This document shows, one piece after another, positions 33,987 through 43,476 of a stretch of 64,000 bases of DNA. The notes beneath the pieces are model-generated. The model was given only the letters and a program-made list of their open reading frames with translations. It was not told the DNA's origin and made no database searches. A program made the position numbers and the translations under genes. Position 1 is the first letter of the stretch; every line of letters begins with the position of its first letter. The stretch comes from Streptomyces sp. MNU76 (GTDB lineage: Bacteria; Actinomycetota; Actinomycetes; Streptomycetales; Streptomycetaceae): NCBI RefSeq assembly GCF_020982545.1, contig NZ_JAJKLK010000005.1, positions 1 through 64,000 of the forward strand. The letters are read 5' to 3'.

Positions 33987-35255
33987 GTGACGGACATCGT
34001 CGACGAGCTGAAGTGGCGGGGCCTGTTCGCCCTGTCCACCGACGAGGACGCCTTGCGCAAGGCGCTCGCGGACGGTCCCGTCACGTTCTATTGCGGTTTC
34101 GACCCGACCGCGCCGTCCCTGCACGTCGGACATCTGGTGCAGGTGCTCACCGTGCGTCGGCTCCAGCAGGCCGGTCACCGGCCGCTGGCGCTGGTCGGCG
34201 GTGCGACGGGCCTGATCGGCGACCCCCGCCCGACGGCGGAGCGCACGCTGAACGACCCGGAGACCGTCGCCGGCTGGGTCGGAAAGCTGCGCGGCCAGAT
34301 CGAACCGTTCCTGTCCTTCGAGGGCGAGAACGCGGCCGTCATGGTCAACAACCTCGACTGGACCGAGGGCCTGTCCGCCATCGAGTTCCTGCGGGACATC
34401 GGCAAGCACTTCCGCGTCAACAAGATGCTGACGAAGGACTCCGTCGCCCGTCGTCTGGAGTCCGACCAGGGCATCAGCTACACCGAGTTCAGCTACCAGA
34501 TCCTCCAGGGCATGGACTTCCTCCAGCTCTACCGGAGGTACGGCTGCACCCTCCAGCAGGGCGGCAGCGACCAGTGGGGCAACCTCACGGCCGGTCTGGA
34601 CCTGATCCACCGGCTGGAGCCCGGCGTGGAGGCGCACGCGCTGGCCACCCCGCTGATGACCAAGGCGGACGGCACCAAGTTCGGCAAGACCGAGGGCGGC
34701 GCCGTCTGGCTCGACCCGGAGATGACCACGCCGTACGCGTTCTACCAGTTCTGGCTGAACGTGGACGACCGGGACATCAGCCGGTACATGCGGATCCTGT
34801 CCTTCAAGTCCCGTGCGGAGCTTGAGGAGTTGGAGAAGCAGACGGAGGAGCGGCCGCAGGCGCGGGCCGCGCAGCGGGCGCTGGCTGAGGAGCTGACGAC
34901 GCTGGTGCACGGGGAGCGACAGACGGCCGCCGTGATCGCCGCGTCCCGGGCCCTGTTCGGTCAGGGCGAGCTGGCGGAGCTGGACGAGAAGACGCTGGCC
35001 GCGGCGCTCTCCGAGCTGCCGCACGCGAGGGTGACCGAGCTGGCGCCGGTCGTGGACCTCTTCGCGGAGGTCGGGCTGGTGCCGAGCAAGTCCGCGGGGC
35101 GGCGGACCGTGAAGGAGGGCGGGGCGTACGTGAACAACGTGAAGGTCACCGCCGAAGACGCGGTGCCCTCCCGGGAAGAGCTGATCCATGGGCGGTGGCT
35201 GGTGCTGCGGCGGGGGAAGAAGAACCTGGCCGCGGTCGAGGTGACTGGGGCCTAG
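33987..35255 (+). CDS. tyrS: Tyrosyl-tRNA synthetase
   Basis: A 422-residue class I aminoacyl-tRNA synthetase that charges tRNA-Tyr. The HIGH motif is HVGH (46-49) after DPTAPSL, the tyrosine pocket shows YCGFD and the QGGSDQWGN segment, and the KMSKS motif is KFGKT (231-235), as in the TyrS subgroup. The C-terminal S4 RNA-binding domain (about 355-420) includes [15 protein letters not shown]. The GTG start follows GAGGAG 10 nt upstream. It is 50 bp from pmbA on the same strand but probably has its own promoter. Confidence 0.97.
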   Translation: MTDIVDELKWRGLFALSTDEDALRKALADGPVTFYCGFDPTAPSLHVGHLVQVLTVRRLQQAGHRPLALVGGATGLIGDPRPTAERTLNDPETVAGWVGKLRGQIEPFLSFEGENAAVMVNNLDWTEGLSAIEFLRDIGKHFRVNKMLTKDSVARRLESDQGISYTEFSYQILQGMDFLQLYRRYGCTLQQGGSDQWGNLTAGLDLIHRLEPGVEAHALATPLMTKADGTKFGKTEGGAVWLDPEMTTPYAFYQFWLNVDDRDISRYMRILSFKSRAELEELEKQTEERPQARAAQRALAEELTTLVHGERQTAAVIAASRALFGQGELAELDEKTLAAALSELPHARVTELAPVVDLFAEVGLVPSKSAGRRTVKEGGAYVNNVKVTAEDAVPSREELIHGRWLVLRRGKKNLAAVEVTGA

Positions 35256-35288
35256 GGGCGTGGGTGAGCTGCCGAGTGCCGCTTCGTT

Positions 35289-35326
35289 GTGGTCGCTCGC
35301 GCAGTTGCCCGCGCCCCTTACGGGGC
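35289..35326 (+). repeat. Dispersed streptomycete repeat after tyrS
   Basis: A copy of the GCGCAGTT(C/G)CCCGCGCCCCT family with the hairpin GCCCC-TTAC-GGGGC at its end. It lies directly between convergent tyrS and the GlsB/YeaQ gene, so it may act as a terminator. Confidence 0.65.
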
Positions 35327-35608
35327 TCAGACCCGTCGTTGTTTTCTCTTGCCCAGGGTCGCCATGTACGCCATGTCGCCCAGGGCCACGATGGCGATCG
35401 CTGCGACGAGCTGGAAGATGTGGCGGCTCCAGTCGATGCCGGCGGTCTCCTCGACGCCGAAACCGCGTGCGATCGCGTTGCCGAGGACGGCGCCCAGCAT
35501 GCCGAAGATCGTCGTCAGCCAGAGCGGGCTGTGCTGCTTGCCCGGGAGGATCGCCTTGGCCAGCAGGCCCAGTACGAATCCCACGATGATCGCCCACAAC
35601 CAGCCCAT
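35327..35608 (-). CDS. GlsB/YeaQ/YmgE-family small membrane protein
   Basis: A 93-residue protein of the transglycosylase-associated (GlsB/YeaQ/YmgE) family, with MGWLWAIIVGFVLGLLAKAI at the start and the GM-LGAVLGNAIA signature of the family, and three membrane helices. These small proteins are stress-induced in many bacteria but have no defined reaction. GAGGAGG lies 6 nt before the ATG. The extended C-terminus (HIFQLVAAIAIVALGD) adds a helix not always present in the family. Confidence 0.85.
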   Translation of the reverse strand: MGWLWAIIVGFVLGLLAKAILPGKQHSPLWLTTIFGMLGAVLGNAIARGFGVEETAGIDWSRHIFQLVAAIAIVALGDMAYMATLGKRKQRRV

Positions 35609-35853
35609 GGCTGCCTCCTCGTACGGCTCGACGCGAGCATTACGCCCAGTGTCGGCCCGGCTGCGGTACGCCGCATGTCGGGCACCGCTGTACGCGCTAC
35701 GGCGCATGTCCCGCACTCTCCGTGGAAGGTGACCCGGTCTCGTGGGCGGCGCAGACGCGGCGTAACGTTGAGCTCGTCCGGACCGCGTTCCCTGGAGCGG
35801 ACACGGGCGGGAACGGGCCGGGTGCCTCCGATACAGGCAGGTGGTGGAACGCG

Positions 35854-36237
35854 ATGCGGAAGCATGGCAACGTCGAGGTCTTCCGGATCACGGGTGCCCG
35901 GCAGGGCCTCGCCGACGACGTCCGCGGCCGACAGCGTCGCTACATCATCTCGATGTCCGTGCGCACCCTCGCGGTGATCGCCGCCGCGGTCCTCTGGAAC
36001 GTCGAACGGCACGTCGCGGTCGTGGCGCTGGTGCTCGGCGCGGTGCTGCCGTACATCGCCGTGGTGATCGCCAACGCGGGCCGGGAGAACGCGCCCTCGC
36101 TGCCGTCCACGTTCGTGCGGGCGCCCATGCGACCGATGATCACGCCGCCCGCGGAATCCGTCCCGGAGGACTCCGCGGCCGACCCTGCGGCCGACAGCGC
36201 GGCGGGCCGGCGGAGCGAGCCGCGCGAGCGGGCCTGA
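35854..36237 (+). CDS. DUF3099-like small membrane protein
   Basis: A 127-residue protein with two membrane helices (about 38-80), a basic N-terminus (ARQGLADDVRGRQRRY) and a flexible Pro/Ala/Glu tail. The RGRQRRYIISMSVRT start and the spacing of the helices resemble DUF3099 proteins of actinobacteria. Function unknown. Preceded by GGTGG and followed by a strong terminator at 36391-36434. Confidence 0.7.
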   Translation: MRKHGNVEVFRITGARQGLADDVRGRQRRYIISMSVRTLAVIAAAVLWNVERHVAVVALVLGAVLPYIAVVIANAGRENAPSLPSTFVRAPMRPMITPPAESVPEDSAADPAADSAAGRRSEPRERA

Positions 36238-36390
36238 GCTCCGGCCCCGAGACCGTCCGTACGAAGCGGAATCCGGCCACCCGCCAAGCTCAAGAAGAGC
36301 TCAGATCAATCATGTAGTTCCTGTGCCGGGCAGAGGCCTACCCGTGACATACTTCGTACGCGCTCCGCATCCCCCGTCGGAGCGACAGAC

Positions 36391-36434
36391 CGACGCCGGG
36401 CAGCTCCCCCCGTGGCTGCTCGGCGTCGCCTTTT
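36391..36434 (+). terminator. Terminator with U-tract downstream of the DUF3099-like gene
   Basis: A 14-bp stem with one mismatch (36391-36404 with 36415-36428), a 10-nt loop, and TTTT after one G/C step. It ends about 190 nt past the stop codon, leaving room for a separate short RNA. Confidence 0.8.
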
Positions 36435-36467
36435 CTACGGCCGGATCCCTGCGGCTAGGGTCGACGT

Positions 36468-36707
36468 GTGAACATCCTCAACGTCCCCGGCTCCGATCCG
36501 TCCTCCCCCATCTGTTCGGCCAAGGGCTGCCGGGCCGACGCGGTCTGGGTGCTCGCCTGGAACAACCCCAAGCTGCACACGCCTGAGCGGCGCAAGACGT
36601 GGCTCGCGTGCGACGAGCATCGGGAGCATCTGTCGCAGTTCCTGGGCGTGCGGGGCTTCTTGAAGGATGTCGTCGAGCTGGAGAAGTGGGAAGCGCCCGA
36701 GGGGTAG
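36468..36707 (+). CDS. Small cysteine-motif protein (often labelled acetone carboxylase)
   Basis: A 79-residue protein with a CSAKGCRA pair and a later CDEHREH, three Cys and two His that could bind one zinc ion. I have seen such proteins annotated acetone carboxylase in actinobacterial genomes, but nothing in the sequence supports that enzyme, which is a large multi-subunit protein. A TAGGGT box at 36456-36461 lies exactly 6 nt before the GTG, so translation is probably leaderless. It ends 18 bp before moaA, with which it is convergent. Confidence 0.8.
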   Translation: MNILNVPGSDPSSPICSAKGCRADAVWVLAWNNPKLHTPERRKTWLACDEHREHLSQFLGVRGFLKDVVELEKWEAPEG

Positions 36708-36725
36708 GGGCCTGGGGCGCGGCTG

Positions 36726-37715
36726 TCAGCCCCCGATCGCCGACATCGGGCGGTCGGGCTGGACGAACGACGGGTCGTCGAGGCCCGCGCCCGCCTTCTT
36801 GCCCCACATCGCCAGGCGCCAGATGCGGGCTATCTCCTCGTCCGGGGCGCCGGAGCGCAGCGCGGCGCGCAGATCGGTCTCCTCGCGGGCGAAGAGGCAG
36901 GTGCGGACCTGGCCGTCGGCGGTGAGGCGGGTGCGGTCGCAGGCGGAGCAGAAGGGGCGGGTGACGGAGGCGATGACGCCCACGCGGTGGGGGCCGCCGT
37001 CGACCAGCCAGCGTTCCGCCGGGGCCGAGCCGCGTTCGTCCTGGCCCTCGGGGGTGAGGTCGAAGCGGGCACGCAGGGAGGTCAGGATGTCGCCGGCGGT
37101 CACCATGCCGTCGCGCTTCCAGCCGTGCTGGGCGTCCAGGGGCATCTGCTCGATGAAGCGCAGCTCGTACTCGTGCTCCACGGCCCAGGCCAGGAGGTCG
37201 GGGGCCTCGTTGTCGTTCAGGCCCGGCATCAGGACCGAGTTGACCTTGACGGGGGTCAGGCCGGCGTCGCGGGCGGCCTGCAGGCCCTCCAGGACGTCCT
37301 TGAGGCGGTCGCGGCGGGTGAGGGTCTTGAAGACGTCCGGGCGGAGGGTGTCCAGGGAGACGTTCACCCGGTCCAGGCCCGCCGCCTTCAGGGCCGTCGC
37401 CGTGCGCCTGAGGCCGATGCCGTTGGTGGTCAGGGACATCTGGGGGCGGGGGGCGAGGGCCGCCACGCGCTCCACGATGCCGACCAGGCCGGGGCGCAGG
37501 AGCGGCTCACCGCCGGTGAAGCGGACCTCCTCGACGCCCAGGACGCGGACGGCTATGTCGATGAGACGGACGATCTCGTCGTCGTCGAGCAGGTCGGGCT
37601 TGGCCAGCCACTGCAGGCCCTCCTCGGGCATGCAGTACGTACAGCGCAGATTGCACCGGTCGGTCAGCGAAACCCTCAGGTCGGTGGCCACTCGGCCGTA
37701 GGTGTCGATGAGCAC
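36726..37715 (-). CDS. moaA: GTP 3',8-cyclase MoaA (molybdenum cofactor)
   Basis: A 329-residue radical-SAM enzyme that starts molybdopterin synthesis by converting GTP to 3',8-cyclo-7,8-dihydro-GTP, in concert with MoaC. The N-terminal SAM cluster motif is CNLRCTYC (C21, C25, C28), RFTGGEPLLR binds SAM, and the C-terminal cluster is CSACDRTRLT...C, which with FCSAC gives the second [4Fe-4S] site. The protein ends in GG, important for MoaC pairing. The GTG start follows GAGGGAGG. No other cofactor genes are nearby. Confidence 0.96.
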   Translation of the reverse strand: MLIDTYGRVATDLRVSLTDRCNLRCTYCMPEEGLQWLAKPDLLDDDEIVRLIDIAVRVLGVEEVRFTGGEPLLRPGLVGIVERVAALAPRPQMSLTTNGIGLRRTATALKAAGLDRVNVSLDTLRPDVFKTLTRRDRLKDVLEGLQAARDAGLTPVKVNSVLMPGLNDNEAPDLLAWAVEHEYELRFIEQMPLDAQHGWKRDGMVTAGDILTSLRARFDLTPEGQDERGSAPAERWLVDGGPHRVGVIASVTRPFCSACDRTRLTADGQVRTCLFAREETDLRAALRSGAPDEEIARIWRLAMWGKKAGAGLDDPSFVQPDRPMSAIGG

Positions 37716-37852
37716 GTGGGCCCCCTCCCTCGCGGCGGATCACAATCGTTCGACATCTGCGAGCCTACGTGACCGCGCTGACAACATCACCGGCCCGATC
37801 GCACGAGACGCGGCGAGTAATCGCCGTAGGTCCCTACGACCCGGGCAGCACG

Positions 37853-37884
37853 CGGGGCCGCCGTAGGGATCTACGGCGGCCCCG
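37853..37884 (-). terminator. Terminator of the DUF485-actP operon
   Basis: A perfect 14-bp stem (37853-37866 with 37871-37884) and a 4-nt loop, just downstream of the actP stop codon. Confidence 0.85.
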
Positions 37885-37900
37885 TGCGCGGTGGGCCGGA

Positions 37901-39526
37901 TCAGTGCGCGCCGGTACCCGTGAGGGAGCGGACCTCCAGCTCGGCGTACTTGGCCTCGTCCGGCTTCTCCTTGGACAGGACGGTGCCGAGGAAGCCCATG
38001 AGGAAGCCGAACGGGATGGAGATGATGCCCGGGTTCTTCAGCGGGAACCAGGCGAAGTCGACGTCCGGGAACATCGCCTTCGGGTCGCCGGAGACCACCG
38101 GCGAGAACAGCACCAGGCCGACGGCGACGATCAGACCGCCGTAGATCGACCACAGCGCGCCCTGGGTGGTGAACTTCTTCCAGAAGAGGCTGTAGAGGAT
38201 GGTCGGCAGGTTGGCGGAGGCCGCGACCGCGAAGGCGAGCGCGACCAGACCGGCCACGTTCAGGTCGCGGGCGAGGGCGCCCAGGCCGATGGAGACGATG
38301 CCGATGAAGACGGTCGCCCAGCGGGCGGCGCGGACCTCCTCGGCACCGGAGGCCTTCCCCTTGCGGATGACGTTGGCGTAGATGTCGTGCGCGAAGGAGG
38401 ACGACGAGGCGAGGGTGAGGCCGGCGACCACGGCGAGGATGGTCGCGAAGGCCACCGCCGAGATCGTGGCGAGCAGGATCGCGCCCCAGGCCGAGTCGAC
38501 ACCGCCGAGGTGCAGGGCGAGCAGCGGGGCCGCCGTGTTCCCCGATGGGTTGGAGGCGATGATCTCGTCCTGGGAGATCAGCGCGGCGGCGCCGAAGCCG
38601 AGGGCGATGGTCATCAGGTAGAAGCCGCCGATGATGCCGATGGCCCAGTTCACGGACTTACGGGCGGCCTTGGCGTTGGGCACCGTGTAGAAGCGGATCA
38701 GGATGTGCGGCAGACCGGCGGTGCCGAGGACCAGGGCGATGCCGAGGGAGATGAAGTCCAGCTTGGATGTGCCGGTGGCGCCGTACTGGAGGCCGGGCTC
38801 CAGGAAGGCGGCGCCCTTGCCGCTGTTCTCGGCGGCGGTGCCGAGCAGATCGGAGATGTTGAAGTTGAACTTCAGCAGCACCAGGAACGTAATGAGGAGC
38901 GTGCCGCCGATGAGCAGCACGGCCTTCACCATCTGGACCCAGGTGGTGCCCTTCATACCGCCGATGGAGACATAGACGATCATCAGGATGCCGACGAGGG
39001 CGACGATGAGGATCTTGCCCGCGTCGGAGGTGATGCCGAGGAGCAGCGAGACGAGGACGCCCGCGCCCGCCATCTGGGCCAGCAGGTAGAAGATCGACAC
39101 GACGATCGTGGAAGTGCCGGCGGCGGTGCGCACGGGGCGCTGGCGCATGCGGTACGCGAGCACGTCGCCCATGGTGTAGCGGCCGGAGTTCCGCAGCGGT
39201 TCGGCGACCAGGAGCAGGGCGACCAGCCAGGCGACCAGGAAGCCGATGGAGTAGAGGAAGCCGTCGTAGCCGAAGAGCGCGATCGCGCCGGCGATGCCGA
39301 GGAACGACGCGGCGGACATGTAGTCGCCGGAGACGGCGAGGCCGTTCTGGAAGGCGCTGAACTGGCGGCCGCCCGCGTAGAAGTCGGCGGCGTCCTTGGT
39401 CTGGCGGCCGGCCCAGACGGTGATGCCGAGGGTCGCCAGGACGAACAGCGCGAACAGGGTGATGATGAGCGGCCGGTGCTCGCTGGCCTCGTTGGCCGCG
39501 AGGAACGTCTGCTGTACGGGGCTCAT
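37901..39526 (-). CDS. actP: Cation/acetate symporter (SSS family, ActP-like)
   Basis: A 541-residue sodium:solute symporter with 13 or so membrane helices, beginning with helix 1 at about 20-40 and the GRQTKDAADFYAGGR motif after it. The length, the helix pattern and the pairing with a DUF485 protein are typical of acetate/short-chain monocarboxylate permeases (ActP). It should import acetate or a similar acid with sodium. The ATG at 39526 overlaps the stop of the upstream DUF485 gene (ATGA), so both are made together. A terminator follows. Confidence 0.93.
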   Translation of the reverse strand: MSPVQQTFLAANEASEHRPLIITLFALFVLATLGITVWAGRQTKDAADFYAGGRQFSAFQNGLAVSGDYMSAASFLGIAGAIALFGYDGFLYSIGFLVAWLVALLLVAEPLRNSGRYTMGDVLAYRMRQRPVRTAAGTSTIVVSIFYLLAQMAGAGVLVSLLLGITSDAGKILIVALVGILMIVYVSIGGMKGTTWVQMVKAVLLIGGTLLITFLVLLKFNFNISDLLGTAAENSGKGAAFLEPGLQYGATGTSKLDFISLGIALVLGTAGLPHILIRFYTVPNAKAARKSVNWAIGIIGGFYLMTIALGFGAAALISQDEIIASNPSGNTAAPLLALHLGGVDSAWGAILLATISAVAFATILAVVAGLTLASSSSFAHDIYANVIRKGKASGAEEVRAARWATVFIGIVSIGLGALARDLNVAGLVALAFAVAASANLPTILYSLFWKKFTTQGALWSIYGGLIVAVGLVLFSPVVSGDPKAMFPDVDFAWFPLKNPGIISIPFGFLMGFLGTVLSKEKPDEAKYAELEVRSLTGTGAH

Positions 39527-39966
39527 GCGCCGCCCTCCATCCGGGACTTGATCGCCTCGGCCTTGGGGTCGAGCTTCGCGGCGGCGTGCTTCGAGTACCA
39601 CCAGGCGATGAGGAATGTGGTGACGAACTGTGCGACGCCGAGGATGAAGGCGACGTTGATGTTGCCGAAGAGCTTGGTGCCCATGAAGTCGCCCGCGTAG
39701 TTGGAGAGCAGGACGTACAGCAGGTACCAGGCGATGAAGCCCACGGTCAGCGGGAAGGCGAACGAGCGGTAGGAGTGGCGCAGTTCGGCGAACTCGGCGC
39801 TCTCATGGACCGCGGCGAACTCCTCAGGTGAGGGGAGGTGATGCTCTGCCTTCGCTGGGGGCGGTGCGTCGGTTGCCACGGAGTCTCCTCGCGTCTGAGC
39901 CGCCTTCTCGACGGTGGGCGGTGACGTTTTCGCCGTCGGATCGGGGGACGGACTGGGTTCGGACAT
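39523..39966 (-). CDS. DUF485-family membrane protein, ActP partner
   Basis: A 147-residue protein with a disordered N-terminal 50 residues, then two membrane helices (about 70-90 and 104-125) with the LRHSYRSFAFPLTVGFIAWYL signature of DUF485. DUF485 proteins are nearly always encoded next to acetate permeases, and a helper role is assumed. The ATG is at 39966; GAAGGAA lies about 15 nt upstream. The stop codon overlaps the actP start. Confidence 0.9.
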   Translation of the reverse strand: MSEPSPSPDPTAKTSPPTVEKAAQTRGDSVATDAPPPAKAEHHLPSPEEFAAVHESAEFAELRHSYRSFAFPLTVGFIAWYLLYVLLSNYAGDFMGTKLFGNINVAFILGVAQFVTTFLIAWWYSKHAAAKLDPKAEAIKSRMEGGA

Positions 39967-40310
39967 GGGGTCGGCTCTGTTCCTTCGGTGACGGGTGCGC
40001 GATCGTGCTCGCGCTCCCTGCTCAACGTCACGGCGGCACACGAGGACCGGTTCAACCGTGCGTGTTTCTTTCGAAAACCGATTCGGAAAGCGCCGCGGGA
40101 GCCGTACACGTTCGACACGCGGCCGTGGGGAAACGGCCGGGAGGTGCGGTGACTTCGAGGGTTACCCCTCTACTTCGGCCTCCCGCCCGTGAAGTCATTG
40201 CTGGCCGGCGACGACCAGGGATAGCTTCGGGCTGCACCACCAACGTCATGTACCTGCCCGGGCACCCGTGTGTCTCGGGCCGGTTTCTTTGAGGATGATG
40301 TGGAGATCCC

Positions 40311-41840
40311 ATGGCTCATCTGCGCTCCAGACGACAGCTCGCACTCGCCGTGCCGGTCGTCCTGTCGCTGACCGCCTCGCTCGGTTTCCTGCCGGGTGTC
40401 GCCTCGGCGGCCCCGGTCACGGAGTCCACCGCCGCGACCGCGGAGGGCCCGAACCTGTCGTACGTCGTGAACACGAAGACGGACAAGCGCACGATCGCCT
40501 CCGTGCAGAAGGCGATAACCAAGGCCGGCGGCAAGATAGTGGTCACCTACGCCAAGATCGGCGTGATCGTGGTCCACTCGACCGACCCCGCGTTCGGTGC
40601 GACGATCCGCGCGGCGCGTGGGGTGCAGTCCGCCGGTGCCACCCGGACCTCGCCGCTGACCCCTGCCGGCACGACGGACGTGGGTGCCGTCGACATGCTG
40701 ACGGACGCGGAGGCCGCGAAGGTGAAGGCCGCCTCGGCGGACATCCCCGACGCCGAGCCCCTCGAGGCCGACCAGTGGGACCTGCGCTCGATCGGCGCCG
40801 ACCAGGCCGCGAAGATCGACGACGGCAGCAAGAAGGTCACCGTCGCGGTCATCGACACGGGCGTCGACGACACCCACCCGGACCTCGCGCCGAACTTCTC
40901 CAAGTCCCAGTCCGCCAACTGCAACGGCGGTGTCGCGGACACCAGCGAGGGCTCCTGGCGGCCGTACACCCCGCAGGACTACCACGGCACCCATGTGGCC
41001 GGTGAGATAGCCGCGGCCCGCAACGGCGTCGGTGTCGCCGGTGTCGCGCCGGGTGTGAAGGTCTCCAGCATCAACGTGACCGACCGCGCCAGCGGCCTCT
41101 TCTACGCGGAGTCCGTCGTCTGCGCGTTCGTCTTCGCCGCCGACCGCGGCGTGGAGATCACGAACAACAGCTACTACGTGGACCCGTGGCTCTACAACTG
41201 CGTGGACGACCCGGACCAGGAAGCCATAGTCGACGCGGTGAACCGGGCGCAGAAGTACGCCACCCGGAAGGGCACCCTGCACCTGGCCTCGGCCGGCAAC
41301 TCCAACCACGACCTGGCCTCCGACGCGATCCTGGACGCGTCCAGCCCGAACGACACCACACCGGTCGAGCGCACCATCGACCCGAGCGAGTGCTTCGACG
41401 TGCCGACCCAGCTGCCGGGCATCGTCACGGTCAGCGCGACGGGTGTGAAGAACGAGAAGTCGTTCTACTCCACGTACGGCAACGGCGTCGTCGACATCGC
41501 GGCCCCGGGTGGTGACAGCCGCTACCAGATCCCGGACACGCCGTCGAAGAACGGCCGCATCCTGTCCACGATGCCGAACGGCGAGTACGGCTACCTCCAG
41601 GGCACCTCGATGGCGTCGCCGCACGCCGCCGGTGTCGCCGCGCTGCTGAAGTCCACGCACCCGTGGGCCTCCCCGAAGCAGCTGCAGTGGCTGCTGAAGG
41701 CCCAGGCGGACGAGCAGGCCTGCCCGACGTCGTACGACCAGAACGGCGACGGCGTCCAGGACGCGGTTTGCGAAGGCAGCCCCAGCGTGAACGGTTTCTA
41801 CGGGTTCGGCATCGTCAACGCCCTGAAGGCCGTCAAGTAA
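40311..41840 (+). CDS. Secreted subtilisin-like (S8) serine protease
   Basis: A 509-residue exported protease. Signal peptide about 1-34 (cleavage near ASAAP), an inhibitor-like prodomain (about 48-105), and an S8 catalytic domain with the triad in AVIDTGVDDTHPD, HGTHVAGE and GTSMASPH. The oxyanion asparagine is in ASAGNSN. Such proteases process cell-surface or sporulation proteins in streptomycetes. Its paralogue follows 37 bp downstream on the same strand; both lie next to the acetate permease operon. No clear ribosome site at the start apart from GGAG at 40301-40304. Confidence 0.93.
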   Translation: MAHLRSRRQLALAVPVVLSLTASLGFLPGVASAAPVTESTAATAEGPNLSYVVNTKTDKRTIASVQKAITKAGGKIVVTYAKIGVIVVHSTDPAFGATIRAARGVQSAGATRTSPLTPAGTTDVGAVDMLTDAEAAKVKAASADIPDAEPLEADQWDLRSIGADQAAKIDDGSKKVTVAVIDTGVDDTHPDLAPNFSKSQSANCNGGVADTSEGSWRPYTPQDYHGTHVAGEIAAARNGVGVAGVAPGVKVSSINVTDRASGLFYAESVVCAFVFAADRGVEITNNSYYVDPWLYNCVDDPDQEAIVDAVNRAQKYATRKGTLHLASAGNSNHDLASDAILDASSPNDTTPVERTIDPSECFDVPTQLPGIVTVSATGVKNEKSFYSTYGNGVVDIAAPGGDSRYQIPDTPSKNGRILSTMPNGEYGYLQGTSMASPHAAGVAALLKSTHPWASPKQLQWLLKAQADEQACPTSYDQNGDGVQDAVCEGSPSVNGFYGFGIVNALKAVK

Positions 41841-41877
41841 CCACAGCGGCGAGCAGCCACGGCGAACTGGAGACAGC

Positions 41878-43406
41878 ATGGCAGCGCCTCTCAAGCGCTC
41901 CCGTCGTCCGACCGCGATCCCGCTGGGGACGGCCATGGCGACCGCGCTGCTCGTCGTACCTGACATCACGGCCTCGGCGGCCGAGTCGGCCGGATCGGCC
42001 GCCTCGGCCGGTCAGTCCGACGCGCCCGGGCTCAGCCATGTCGTCAACGTGCGCGCCGGGCACGGGCCTCCGCGCACGTGAAGAAGGCGATCGCGGAGGC
42101 CGGCGGCACGATCGTGACGTCGTACGACCGGACCGGGGTCGTGGTCGTCCACTCCGCGAACCCCGGCTTCGCCGCGGAGATCCGTGAGGTGCGGGGGGTC
42201 CAGTCGGCCGGTGCCACCCGCACCGCGCCGCTGCCCGCCCAGTCGACCACCGACGTGGGCACCCCGAAGGTGCTGACCGCCGAGGAGGTCGCCGACGTCG
42301 AGGCGGCGGACGGGCAGGACCCGCTGGAGCCGTTGCAGTGGGACCTGCCGGCCATCAAGGCCGACAAGGCCCACGAGGTGTCGCTCGGCAGCCGGGACGT
42401 CACGGTCGCCGTCATCGACACCGGTGTCGACGACACGCACCCGGACATCGCGCCGAACTTCGACCGCGACGCCTCCGTCAACTGTGTGACGGGCAAGCCC
42501 GACACCAGCGACGGGGCCTGGCGGCCGGGGCCCACGGAGAGCGCGCACGGCACCCATGTGGCCGGTGAGATCGCCGCCGCGAAGAACGGCGTCGGTGTCA
42601 CGGGTGTGGCGCCCGGGGTGAAGGTGTCCGGCATCAAGGTGTCGACCACCGCCGGCTACTTCTACACGGAGGCCGTTGTCTGCGGCTTCATGTGGGCGGC
42701 CGAGCACGGTGTGGACGTCACCAACAACAGCTATTACACCGATCCCTGGTACTTCAACTGCAAGAACGACCCGGACCAGAAGGCACTGGTGGAGGCCCTC
42801 GGCCGGGCGACGAAGTACGCGGAGAAGAGGGGCGCGGTCAATGTCGCCGCGGCCGGCAACGAGAACTACGACCTCGCGGCCGACGAGATCACCGACCCGG
42901 TCTCCCCCAACGACTCGACGCCGTCGGACCGGGTGATCGACCCGTCCGAGTGCCTCGACATCCCGACCCAGCTGCCGGGTGTCGTCACGGTCGCCTCGAC
43001 CGGCGCCAAGGGCATCAAGTCGTCCTTCTCCAACCACGGTCTGGGCGTGATCGACATCGCCGCACCCGGCGGCGACTCGACCCGCTTCCAGACCCCGGCC
43101 CCGCCCGCCACCAGCGGACTGATCCTGGGTCCGCTGCCCGGCGGCAGGTGGGGCTACATGGCCGGTACGTCGATGGCGTCGCCGCACGTCGCGGGCGTCG
43201 CGGCCCTGATCAAGTCGACCCATCCGCACGCTCCGGCCGCCCTGGTCAAGGCCCTGCTGTACGCCCAGGCCGACGCCACGCCCTGCACCGACCCGTACGA
43301 CATCGACGAGGACGGCAAGGTCGACGCGGTCTGCGAGGGGCCGAGGAACTACAACGGCTTCTACGGTTTCGGCACCACGGACGCGCTGGACGCGGTGACC
43401 AGGTAG
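41878..43406 (+). pseudogene. Second S8 serine protease, frameshifted near codon 62
   Basis: A paralogue of the preceding protease. The first reading frame (41878-42081) encodes a signal peptide, then ends after VVNVRAGHGPPRT. A second frame from GTG 42078 continues with VKKAIAEAGGTIV and keeps all catalytic motifs (VIDTGVDDTHPD, HGTHVAGE, GTSMASPH). Aligned to the paralogue, one base is missing near 42063: the expected reading is GHRASAHVKKAI. Restoring it gives 1530 bp, the same length as the first protease (509 residues). A real mutation would yield no secreted enzyme; a sequencing error would restore it. Confidence 0.85.
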
Positions 43407-43425
43407 GGATCTCTCCACGGACGTC

Positions 43426-43454
43426 GGGCCGGGCGGTGGTACACCGCCCGGCCC
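43426..43454 (+). terminator. Terminator after the second S8 protease
   Basis: A perfect 13-bp G/C-rich stem (43426-43438 with 43442-43454) with a 3-nt loop. Confidence 0.85.
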
Positions 43455-43476
43455 TTCCGTTGCGTAGGTTCGGATC

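Noticed and set aside
33861..35597. 578-codon minus-strand frame over tyrS
   Set aside because: Opposite a synthetase with HIGH and KFGKT motifs.
36468..36707. Acetone carboxylase label
   Set aside because: 79-residue protein with Cys/His motif only; the enzyme is a large complex.
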